Below are positions 48,061-59,900 of a stretch of 64,000 bases of DNA, in pieces. Location of the stretch: positions 17,086,615 to 17,150,614 of the forward strand of contig NC_134429.1 in NCBI RefSeq assembly GCF_030867145.1, in the 5' to 3' direction. The notes beneath the pieces were generated by a model. That model was not told the DNA's origin. It did no database searches and was given only the letters and a program-made list of their open reading frames with translations. The position numbers and the translations under genes are program-made. The stretch comes from Opisthocomus hoazin (Eukaryota > Chordata > Aves > Opisthocomiformes > Opisthocomidae). Each line of letters begins with the position of its first letter. Position 1 is the stretch's first letter.

Positions 48061-49107
48061 GAAAAGGTAGCCTGTCATACCTGGACATGTTGAGCCTAAC
48101 TGAAAAGCTGACATTAAAACTGCATTTATTCCTTTTAATGTTTAGAAATCTTGTTAAAACTCCTCTGAGTTTGATTTGGCTTACACTACCTGGAGCTAAT
48201 AATACTCCATTCTGGACAGTGAAAACTGCTCTGTCAAGTGAAAGTGGTGTATCTTCCTGTCTCTTGCATGAGAGACAACAAATCCGATCCACAGGTGTGT
48301 TCTTAAAATGGGTTCAATATGAGACACTCGCTGCTCACAAGCAAGCAAGAGATGCACAAGAATAACTGCAAGTGGACTACAAGAAAATACCCATGCTTGA
48401 TCTTCTTTCTTTGACACTGGAAAGCACAGAGAACTTCAATATTATCAACAGAATGCACAGGATCCTGATTGCATCTCTAGTTGCAAGCTGGTCACCTTGA
48501 ACCACGCAAACAGGCGCAGAATTTTTTGTCCTTTTTATTTTCAGTCATTTGCATTTCCTGGCTCTCCGAAAATGCTGTTCCAGGTCTGAAATGGTTTGGC
48601 AGCAAACATTATGCATAAATTTCTATGGAAAAGAATGTTTTCTGTTTTTCTTCTCCTTAAGTGTCAATTATTTTCATGAACTTGATCATTTTTCTCAAAA
48701 GCTACGTTTTGTACTTAGTAGAGAGAGTTGTGATTCTGAAAATTGATTGACAAAAAAAGTCCACAAGCTAAGAAAGGGTAATCCTGTACTCAGCGCTGCT
48801 AAATTCTTCCAAGCTGATGCCATGGGGAGGGATATAGGCCTGCCTAATCTTTAGCGTGTTTACAGTATTTTCCTAGGGGGGGGTTCCTAAACTTATTTAC
48901 TCACTTCAGGTCAGAAATTACTACTCAGACGTTTCCCTATGTTGTCAATATTTACCTCTATTTTCCTACTTTCAGTACTTGGAAGATGTTCTTATGCCAA
49001 GCTCTGCAGAAGGCTTTTCCTAGAAGGCACAATCGGTTGATTTAACGAATCCCTAACTATGATAATGATTTCAAAATTGTGCCTGCTGCTCTGAGGCTGG
49101 ATTTGAT
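48061..49107. other. No gene recognised, satellite flank
   Basis: Unassigned sequence between the ZC3H11A-like fragment and the main satellite array. No further exon of that gene could be supported. Confidence 0.45.
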
Positions 49108-52100
49108 ATTGGAGATACATGGGAGGAGTCTCAGGTGGATCCCGGAGGACAAAGTGTCCTCCATAAGGGAAAAATCATCTCGGGTAGCTGCCCTGGAGGG
49201 GTCTGGGGCTAATACGTGGAAGTATGGTGCTTAAAACAAAGGACAAAAGACTCTAGGACACGCCTGGGAGGAGTCTCAGGTGGATCCAGGAGAAGACACT
49301 TTCCTCAAAAGAGAAAAATCATCTCGGGTAGCTGCCCTGGAGGAGTCTGGGGCTGTTACCCGGGATATTCTGCATCTAAAAGAGAAGGCAAAACTCCAGG
49401 ATATACCTGGGAGGAGTCTCAGGTGGATCCAGAAGAAGACACTAGATCCAAAAAAGGAAAATCATCTCGGGTAGCTGCCTTGGAGGAATCTGGGGCTGCT
49501 ACCTGGATCTATGGTGCTTACAACAGAGGTAAAAGATTCTAGGAGATGCCTGGGAGGAGTCTCAGGTGGATCCCGGAGGAGACAGTGTCCTCCAAAAGAG
49601 AAAAATCACCTCGAGTAGCTGGCTTGGAGGAGTTTGGGGCTGCTAGCTGGAATGTCAGGTTGCAAAAGCAGAGGTGCAAAGACTCTGAGAGATTCCTCGG
49701 AGGATTCTCAGGCTCATTATGGAGCAACACAGATTCCCTAAGAAGGGAAAAATCATCTTGGGTAGCTGCCCTGGAGGAGTCTGGGGCTGCTACCTGGGAT
49801 GTCAGGTTGCAAAAGAAGAAGTGCAAGGACTCTGGGAGATTTCTCAGCAGAGTCTAAGGTTGATTAAGGACCACACAGATTCCTTGAGAAGGGAAAAATC
49901 ACCTCGGGTAGCTGCCCTGGAGGAGTCTGGCGTTGCTACCTGGGATATTATGTCTCTAAAACCGGGGGCAAAATACTCCGCGAGACAGCTGGGAGGAGTC
50001 TCAGGTGGGTCTTCGAGTAGACGCTGTCCTCTAAAAGAGAAAAATCGCCTCAGGTAGCTGACACGGAGGAGTCTAGGGTTGCTATCTGGGATGTCAGGTT
50101 GCAAAAGCAGAGGTGGAAAGACTCTGGGAAATTTCTCAGTGGAGTGTCAGGCTGATGACGGAGCACACAGATTCCTCGAGAAGGGAAAAATCATCTCGGG
50201 TAGCTACCCTGAAGTAGTCTGGGGTTGTTACCCGGGATATTCGGTCTCCGAAAGAGAAGAAAATGACTAATGGAGACACCTGGGAAGAGTCTCGGGTGGA
50301 TCCCGGAGGAGACAGTGTCCTCCAAAAGAGAAAAATCATCTCGGGCAGCTGCCCTGGTAGAGTCTAAGTCTGCTACATGGAATATCAGGATGTGGAAGCC
50401 GAGGTGGAAAGACTCTGGGAGATTTCTCAGCAGAGTCTAAGGTTGATTAAGGAGCGCACAGATTTCTTGAGAAGGGAAAAATCATCTCGGGAAGCTGCCC
50501 TGGAGGAGTCTGGTGTTGCTACCAGGGATATTCTGTATCTTTTAGAGGGGGCAAAAGTCTCCAGGAGACACCTAGGAGGAGTCTCGGGTAGATCCTGGAG
50601 GAGACACTGTCCTCCACAAGATAAAAGAATTATCGGGTCGCTGCCTTGGAATAGACTGAGACTGCTACCTGGGATGTCAGGTGCTGGAAGCTGAGGTGGA
50701 AAGACTCTGGGAGAATTTATCAACAGAGTGTCAGGATGACTGCGGAGCACACAAATTCCTAGAGAAGCGAAAAATCATCTTGGGTAGCTGCCCTGGAGGA
50801 GTCTGGGGTTGCTACCCAGGACATTCTATCTTTATAAGAGAGGATAAAAGACTCCAGGAGATACCTGCGAGGAGTCTCGGGTGTAATCCCGGAGGAGAGA
50901 GTGTCCTCCAAAAGAGAAAAATCACCTCTGGTAGCTGCCTGGGAGGAGTCTGGGGTTGCTACCTGGAATATTCTGTCTCTAAAAGAGAAGGTAAAATACT
51001 CCGGGAGATACCTGGGAGGAGTCTCAGGTGGATCTTCGAGTAGACGCTGTCCTCTAAAAGAGAAATATCACCTCAGGTAGCTGACGTGGAGGAGTCTGGG
51101 TTGCTACCTGGGATGTCAGCATGTGGAAACAGAGGTGCAAAGACTCTGGGAGATTTCTCAGCAGAGTCTAAGGTTGATTAAGGAGCAAACAGATTTCTTG
51201 AGAAGGGAAAAATCGTCTCAGGAAGCTGCCCTGGAGGAGTCTGGTGTTGCAACCCGGGATATTTTGTCTCTAAAAGAGAAGGCAAAATACTCCGGGAGAT
51301 ACCTGGGAGGAGTCTCAGGTGGATCTTCGAGTAGACGTTGTCCTCTAAAAGGGAAAAATCACGTCAGGTAGCTGACCTGGACGCATCTGGGGTTGCTACC
51401 TTGGACATTCTGTCTCTAAAAGAGAGGGCAGAAGACTCCAGGAGACACCTGGGAGGAGTCTTGGGTGGATCCTGGAGGAGATAGTGTCCTTCAAAAGAGA
51501 AAAGTCTTCTCGGGTAGCTGCCTTGGAGTAGACTGAGACTGCTACCTGGGATGTCTTCTGGTAGAAGCTGAGGTGGAAAGACTCTGGGATAATTTATCAA
51601 TAGAGTGTCAGGATGACTGCGGAGCACACAAATTCCTCGAGAAGGGAAAATCATCTTGGGTAGCTGCCCTGGAGGAGTCTGGGGTTTCTACCCGTGACAT
51701 TCTGTCTCTAAAAGAGAGGGCAGAAGACTCCAGGAGATACCTGCGAGGAGTCTCGGGTGTAATCCCGGAGGAGAGAGTGTCCTCCAAAAGAGAAAAATCA
51801 CCTCTGGTAGCTGCCTGGGAGGAGTCTTGGGTTGCTACCCGGAATATTCTGTCTCTAAAAGAGAAGGTAAAATACTCCGGGAGATACCTGGGAGGAATCT
51901 CAGGTGGATCTTCGAGTAGACGCTGTCCTCTAAAAGAGAAATATCACCTCAGGTAGCTGACGTGGAGGAGTCTGGGTTGCTACCTGGGATGTCAGCATGT
52001 GGAAACAGAGGTGCAAAGACTCTGGGAGATTTCTCAGCAGAGTCTCAGGTTGATTAAGGAGCACACAGATTCCTCAAGAAGAGAAAAATCATCTCGGGTA

Positions 52101-53987
52101 GCTACCCTGGAGGAGTCTGGCGTTGCTACCCGGGGTGTTCTGTCTCTAAAACAGGGGACAAAAGAATCTGGGAGATACCTGGGAGGAATCTCGGTTGGAT
52201 CATGGAGGAGACAGTGTCGTACAAAAGAGAAAAATCATGTCAGGTAGCTGCCTTGGAGGAGTCTGGTGTTGCTACCAGGGATATTCTGTATCTTTTAGAG
52301 GGGGCAAAAGTCTCCAGGAGACAGCTAGGAGGAGTCTCGGGTAGATCCTGGAGGAGACACTGTCCTCCACAAGATAAAAATCATCTCGGGTAGCTGCCTT
52401 GGAGGAGTCTGAGACTGCTACCTGGGATGTCTGGTGCTGGAAGCAGCGGTGCAAAGACTCTGGGAGATTTTTAAGCAGAGTCTCATGCTGATTACTGAAC
52501 ACACAGTTTTCTTGAGAAGAGAAAAATCATATTCAGTAGCTGCCCTGGGGGAATCTGAGGCTGCTACCCGGGATGTTCTGTCTTTAAAAAGGAGACAAAA
52601 GAGTCTGGGAGATACCTGGGAGGAGTCTCAGGGTCATCCCGGAGGAGACAGTGTCCTTCAAAAGAGAAAAATCATCTCTGTCAGCTGCCCTGGAGGAGTC
52701 TGGTGTTGGTACCCCGGACATTCTGTATCTAAAAGATAGGGCAAAAGACTACAGGAGACAAATGGCAGGAATCTCGGGTGGATCCTGGTGTAGACAGTGT
52801 CTTCCAAAAGAGAAAAATTATCACGGGTAGCTGCCCTGATAAGTCTGAGGCTGCTACCTGGGATGTCTGGTGCTGGAAGCAGCGGTGCAAAGACTCTTGG
52901 AGATTTTTCAGCAGAGTCTCAGGTTGATTAAGGTGCACTCAGATTCCTCGAGAAGGGAAAATCATCTTCGGTAGCTGCCTTGGAGGAGTCTGGGGTTGCT
53001 ACCTGCGACATTCTGTCTCCAAAAGAGAGGACAAAATACTCCGGGAGACACCTGGGAGGAGTCTCGGGTGTATCCTGGAGGAGACAGTGTCCTCCAAAGG
53101 AGAAAAATCATCTCGGGGAGCTGCCTTGGAGGAGTCTGGGGTTGCTACCTGCGACATTCTGTCTCCAAAAGAGAGGACAAAATACTCCGGGAGACACCTG
53201 GGAGGATTCTCGGGTGGATCCTGGAGGAGACAATGTCCTCTAAAAGATAAAAATCATCTCGCGTAGCTGCCTTGGAGGAGTCTGCGTTTGCTAACCAGGA
53301 TATTCTGTGTCTAAAACGGGACAAAAAACCAGGGAGATACCTGGGAGGAGTCTCGGGTGGATCCCAGAGAAGATAGCGTCCTCCAAATGAGAAGAACCGT
53401 CTTGGGTAACTGCTCTGGTTAAGTCTAATTCTGCTACCTGGGATGTCAGGATGTGGAAACAGAGGTGCAAAGACTCTGGGAGATTTCTCAGCAGAGTCTA
53501 AGGTTGATTAAGGAGCAAACAGATTTCTTGAGAAGGGAAAAATCGTCTCGGGAAGCTGCCATGGAGGAGTCTGGTGTTGCAACCCGGGATATTCTGTCTC
53601 TAAAAGAGAAGGCAAAATACTCCGGGAGATACCTGGGAGGAGTCTCAGGTGGATCTTCGAGTAGACGCTGTCCTCTAAAAGAGAAAAATCACCTCGGGTA
53701 GCTGACCTGGACGCATCTGGGGTTGTTACCTTGGACATTCTGTCTCTAAAAGAGAGGGCAGAAGACTCCAGGAGACACCTGGGAGGAGTCTTGGGTGGGT
53801 CCTGGAGGAGATAGTGTCCTTCAAAAGAGAAAAGTCTTCTCGGGTAGCTGCCTTGGAGTAGACTGAGACTGCTACCTGGGATGTCTTCTGGTAGAAGCTG
53901 AGGTGGAAAGACTCTGGGATAATTTATCAACAGAGTGTCAGGATGACTGCGGAGCACACAAATTCCTCGAGAAGGGAAAATCATCTT
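49108..53987 (+). repeat. Satellite array, diverged patchwork part
   Basis: About 33 tandem monomers of roughly 146 bp, all in plus orientation, of class A, class B and an A variant ending 'ggatcttcgagtagacgctg'. No single higher-order period covers it. Long blocks recur at multiples of the monomer: 51115-51800 matches 53445-54130 (offset 2,330, 16 monomers), 50915-51170 matches 51793-52045 (about 877, 6 monomers), and 49830-50340 matches 54350-54860 (about 4,521, 31 monomers). This looks like the older, partly homogenised edge of the array. Confidence 0.93.
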
Positions 53988-56900
53988 GGGTAGCTGACCT
54001 GGACGCATCTGGGGTTGCTACCTTGGACATTCTGTCTCTAAAAGAGAGGGCAGAAGACTCCAGGAGACACCTGCGAGGAGTCTCGGGTGTAATCCCGGAG
54101 GAGAGAGTGTCCTCCAAAAGAGAAAAATCACCTCTGGTAGCTGCCTTGGAGGAGTCTGGGGTTGCTACCTGGGACATTCTGTCTCTGAAAGAGAGGACAA
54201 AATACTCCAGGAGACACCATGGAGGAGTCTCGGGTGGATCCCAGTGGAGACAGTGTCCTCCAAAAGAGAAAAATCACCTCCGGTATCTGACCTGGAGGAG
54301 TCTGGGGCTGCTACCTGGGATGTCAGGTTGCAAAAGAAGAAGTGCAAGGACTCTGGGAGATTTCTCAGCAGAGTCTAAGGTTGATTAAGGACCACACAGA
54401 TTCCTTGAGAAGGGAAAAATCACCTCGGGTAGCTGCCCTGGAGGAGTCTGGCGTTGCTACCCGGGATATTGTGTCTCTAAAACCGGGGGCAAAATACTCT
54501 GGGAGACACCTGGGAGGAGTCTCAGGTAGGTCTTCGTGTAGACGCTGTCCTCTAAAAGAGAAAAATCGCCTCAGGTAGCTGACGTGGAGGAGTCTAGGGT
54601 TGCTATCTGGGATGTCAGGTTGCAAAAGCAGAGGTGGAAAGACTCTGGGAAATTTCTCAGTGGAGTGTCAGGCTGATGACGGAGCACACAGATTCCTCGA
54701 GAAGGGAAAAATCATCTCGGGTAGCTACCCTGAAGAAGTCTGGGGTTGTTACCCGGGATATTCTGTCTCCGAAAGAGAAGAAAATGACTAATGGAGACAC
54801 CTGGGAAGAGTCTCGGGTGGATCCCGGAGGAGACAGTGTCCTCCAAAAGAGAAAAATCATCTCGGGCAGCTGCGCTGGTAGAGTCTAAGTCTGCTACCTG
54901 GGATGTCAGGTTGCGAAAGCCGAGGTGGAAAGACTCTGGGAGATTTCTCAGCAGAGTCTCAGGTTGACTAAGGAGCACACAGATTCCTTGAGAAGGGAAA
55001 AATCATCTCGGATTGCTGCCCTCGAGGAGTCTGGTGTTGCTACCCGAGACATTCTGTCTCTAAAAGAGAGGGCAGAAGACGCCAGGAGACACCTGGGAGG
55101 ATTCTTGGGTGTATCCTGGAGGAGACAGTGTCCTCCAAAAGAGAAAAGTCATCTCGGGCAGCTGCCTTGGAGGAGTCTAGGGTTGCTACCTGGGATATTC
55201 TGTCTCTTTTAAAAGAGAAGGCAAAATACTCTGGGAGATACCTGGGAGGACTCTCAGGTGGATCTTCGAGTAGACGCTGTCTTCTAAATGAGAAAAATCA
55301 CCTCAGGTAGCTGACCTGGAGGAGTCTGGGGTTGCTACCTGGGATGTCAGGTTGCAAAAGAAGAGGTGGAAAGACTCTGGGAGAATTCTCAGCAGAGTCT
55401 CAGGTTGATTAAGGAGCACACAGATTCCTCAAGAAGAGAAAAATCATCTCGGGTATCTGCCCTGGAGGAGTCTGGGGTTGCTACCAGGGATGTTCTGTCT
55501 CTAAAACAGGGGACAAAAGAATCTGGGAGATACCTGGGAGGAGTCTCGGTTGGATCCTGGAGGAGACAGTATCCTACAAAAGAGAAAGATCACTTCATGT
55601 AGCTGCCTTGGAGGAGTCTGGGCTTGCTACCTGGGATATTCTGTTTCTAAAACAGGGGTTAACAGAGTCTGGGATATACGTGGGAGGAGTCTCGGGTGGG
55701 TCCTGGAGGAGATAGAGTCCTCCAAATGAGAAAAATCAGGTCGGGTAGCTGCCCTGGAGAAGTCTAAGGCTTCTGCCTGGGATACCAGGATGTGGAAGCA
55801 GAGGTGCAAAGACTCTGGGAGATTTCTCAGCAGAGTCTAAGGTTGATTAAGGAGCGCACAGATTTCTTGAGAAGGGAAAAATCATCTCAGGTAGCTGCCT
55901 TGTCAGAGTCTGGGCTTGCTACCTGGGATATTCTGTCTCTAAAACAGGGGTCAAAAGAATCTGGGAGATACCTGGGAGGAGTCTCAGGTGGATCTTCGAG
56001 TAGACGCTGTCCTCTAAAAGAGAAAAATCACCTCGGGTAGCTGACCTGGACGCATCTGGGGTTGCTACCTTGGACATTCTGTCTCTAAAAGAGAGGCCAG
56101 AAGACTCCAGGAGACACCTGCGAGGAGTCTCGGGTGTAATCCCGGAGGAGAGAGTGTCCTCCAAAAGAGAAAAATCACCTCTGGTAGCTGCCTTGGAGGA
56201 GTCTGGGGTTGCTACCTGGGACATTCTGTCTCTGAAAGAGAGGACAAAATACTCCAGGAGACACCATGGAGGAGTCTCGGGTGGATCCCAGTGGAGACAG
56301 TGTCCTCCAAAAGAGAAAAATCACCTCCGGTATCTGACCTGGAGGAGTCTGGGGCTGCTACCTGGGATGTCAGGTTGCAAAAGAAGAAGTGCAAGGACTC
56401 TGGGAGATTTCTCAGCAGAGTCTAAGGTTGATTAAGGACCACACAGATTCCTTGAGAAGGGAAAAATCACCTCGGGTAGCTGCCCTGGAGGAGTCTGGCG
56501 TTGCTACCCGGGATATTGTGTCTCTAAAACCGGGGGCAAAATACTCTGGGAGACACCTGGGAGGAGTCTCAGGTAGGTCTTCGTGTAGACGCTGTCCTCT
56601 AAAAGAGAAAAATCGCCTCAGGTAGCTGACGTGGAGGAGTCTAGGGTTGCTATCTGGGATGTCAGGTTGCAAAAGCAGAGGTGGAAAGACTCTGGGAAAT
56701 TTCTCAGTGGAGTGTCAGGCTGATGACGGAGCACACAGATTCCTCGAGAAGGGAAAAATCATCTCGGGTAGCTACCCTGAAGAAGTCTGGGGTTGTTACC
56801 CGGGATATTCTGTCTCCGAAAGAGAAGAAAATGACTAATGGAGACACCTGGGAAGAGTCTCGGGTGGATCCCGGAGGAGACAGTGTCCTCCAAAAGAGAA

Positions 56901-59900
56901 AAATCATCTCGGGCAGCTGCGCTGGTAGAGTCTAAGTCTGCTACCTGGGATGTCAGGTTGCGAAAGCCGAGGTGGAAAGACTCTGGGAGATTTCTCAGCA
57001 GAGTCTCAGGTTGATTAAGGAGCACACAGATTCCTTGAGAAGGGAAAAATCATCTCGGATTGCTGCCCTCGAGGAGTCTGGTGTTGCTACCCGAGACATT
57101 CTGTCTCTAAAAGAGAGGGCAGAAGACGCCAGGAGACACCTGGGAGGATTCTTGGGTGTATCCTGGAGGAGACAGTGTCCTCCAAAAGAGAAAAGTCATC
57201 TCGGGCAGCTGCCTTGGAGGAGTCTAGGGTTGCTACCTGGGATATTCTGTCTCTTTTAAAAGAGAAGGCAAAATACTCTGGGAGATACCTGGGAGGACTC
57301 TCAGGTGGATCTTCGAGTAGACGCTGTCTTCTAAATGAGAAAAATCACCTCAGGTAGCTGACCTGGAGGAGTCTGGGGTTGCTACCTGGGATGTCAGGTT
57401 GCAAAAGAAGAGGTGGAAAGACTCTGGGAGAATTCTCAGCAGAGTCTCAGGTTGATTAAGGAGCACACAGATTCCTCAAGAAGAGAAAAATCATCTCGGG
57501 TATCTGCCCTGGAGGAGTCTGGGGTTGCTACCAGGGATGTTCTGTCTCTAAAACAGGGGACAAAAGAATCTGGGAGATACCTGGGAGGAGTCTCGGTTGG
57601 ATCCTGGAGGAGACAGTATCCTACAAAAGAGAAAGATCACTTCATGTAGCTGCCTTGGAGGAGTCTGGGCTTGCTACCTGGGATATTCTGTTTCTAAAAC
57701 AGGGGTTAACAGAGTCTGGGATATACGTGGGAGGAGTCTCGGGTGGGTCCTGGAGGAGATAGAGTCCTCCAAATGAGAAAAATCAGGTCGGGTAGCTGCC
57801 CTGGAGAAGTCTAAGGCTTCTGCCTGGGATACCAGGATGTGGAAGCAGAGGTGCAAAGACTCTGGGAGATTTCTCAGCAGAGTCTAAGGTTGATTAAGGA
57901 GCGCACAGATTTCTTGAGAAGGGAAAAATCATCTCAGGTAGCTGCCTTGTCAGAGTCTGGGCTTGCTACCTGGGATATTCTGTCTCTAAAACAGGGGTCA
58001 AAAGAATCTGGGAGATACCTGGGAGGAGTCTCAGGTGGATCTTCGAGTAGACGCTGTCCTCTAAAAGAGAAAAATCACCTCGGGTAGCTGACCTGGACGC
58101 ATCTGGGGTTGCTACCTTGGACATTCTGTCTCTAAAAGAGAGGCCAGAAGACTCCAGGAGACACCTGCGAGGAGTCTCGGGTGTAATCCCGGAGGAGAGA
58201 GTGTCCTCCAAAAGAGAAAAATCACCTCTGGTAGCTGCCTTGGAGGAGTCTGGGGTTGCTACCTGGGACATTCTGTCTCTGAAAGAGAGGACAAAATACT
58301 CCAGGAGACACCATGGAGGAGTCTCGGGTGGATCCCAGTGGAGACAGTGTCCTCCAAAAGAGAAAAATCACCTCCGGTATCTGACCTGGAGGAGTCTGGG
58401 GCTGCTACCTGGGATGTCAGGTTGCAAAAGAAGAAGTGCAAGGACTCTGGGAGATTTCTCAGCAGAGTCTAAGGTTGATTAAGGACCACACAGATTCCTT
58501 GAGAAGGGAAAAATCACCTCGGGTAGCTGCCCTGGAGGAGTCTGGCGTTGCTACCCGGGATATTGTGTCTCTAAAACCGGGGGCAAAATACTCTGGGAGA
58601 CACCTGGGAGGAGTCTCAGGTAGGTCTTCGTGTAGACGCTGTCCTCTAAAAGAGAAAAATCGCCTCAGGTAGCTGACGTGGAGGAGTCTAGGGTTGCTAT
58701 CTGGGATGTCAGGTTGCAAAAGCAGAGGTGGAAAGACTCTGGGAAATTTCTCAGTGGAGTGTCAGGCTGATGACGGAGCACACAGATTCCTCGAGAAGGG
58801 AAAAATCATCTCGGGTAGCTACCCTGAAGAAGTCTGGGGTTGTTACCCGGGATATTCTGTCTCCGAAAGAGAAGAAAATGACTAATGGAGACACCTGGGA
58901 AGAGTCTCGGGTGGATCCCGGAGGAGACAGTGTCCTCCAAAAGAGAAAAATCATCTCGGGCAGCTGCGCTGGTAGAGTCTAAGTCTGCTACCTGGGATGT
59001 CAGGTTGCGAAAGCCGAGGTGGAAAGACTCTGGGAGATTTCTCAGCAGAGTCTCAGGTTGATTAAGGAGCACACAGATTCCTTGAGAAGGGAAAAATCAT
59101 CTCGGATTGCTGCCCTCGAGGAGTCTGGTGTTGCTACCCGAGACATTCTGTCTCTAAAAGAGAGGGCAGAAGACGCCAGGAGACACCTGGGAGGATTCTT
59201 GGGTGTATCCTGGAGGAGACAGTGTCCTCCAAAAGAGAAAAGTCATCTCGGGCAGCTGCCTTGGAGGAGTCTAGGGTTGCTACCTGGGATATTCTGTCTC
59301 TTTTAAAAGAGAAGGCAAAATACTCTGGGAGATACCTGGGAGGACTCTCAGGTGGATCTTCGAGTAGACGCTGTCTTCTAAATGAGAAAAATCACCTCAG
59401 GTAGCTGACCTGGAGGAGTCTGGGGTTGCTACCTGGGATGTCAGGTTGCAAAAGAAGAGGTGGAAAGACTCTGGGAGAATTCTCAGCAGAGTCTCAGGTT
59501 GATTAAGGAGCACACAGATTCCTCAAGAAGAGAAAAATCATCTCGGGTATCTGCCCTGGAGGAGTCTGGGGTTGCTACCAGGGATGTTCTGTCTCTAAAA
59601 CAGGGGACAAAAGAATCTGGGAGATACCTGGGAGGAGTCTCGGTTGGATCCTGGAGGAGACAGTATCCTACAAAAGAGAAAGATCACTTCATGTAGCTGC
59701 CTTGGAGGAGTCTGGGCTTGCTACCTGGGATATTCTGTTTCTAAAACAGGGGTTAACAGAGTCTGGGATATACGTGGGAGGAGTCTCGGGTGGGTCCTGG
59801 AGGAGATAGAGTCCTCCAAATGAGAAAAATCAGGTCGGGTAGCTGCCCTGGAGAAGTCTAAGGCTTCTGCCTGGGATACCAGGATTGGAAGCAGAGGTGC

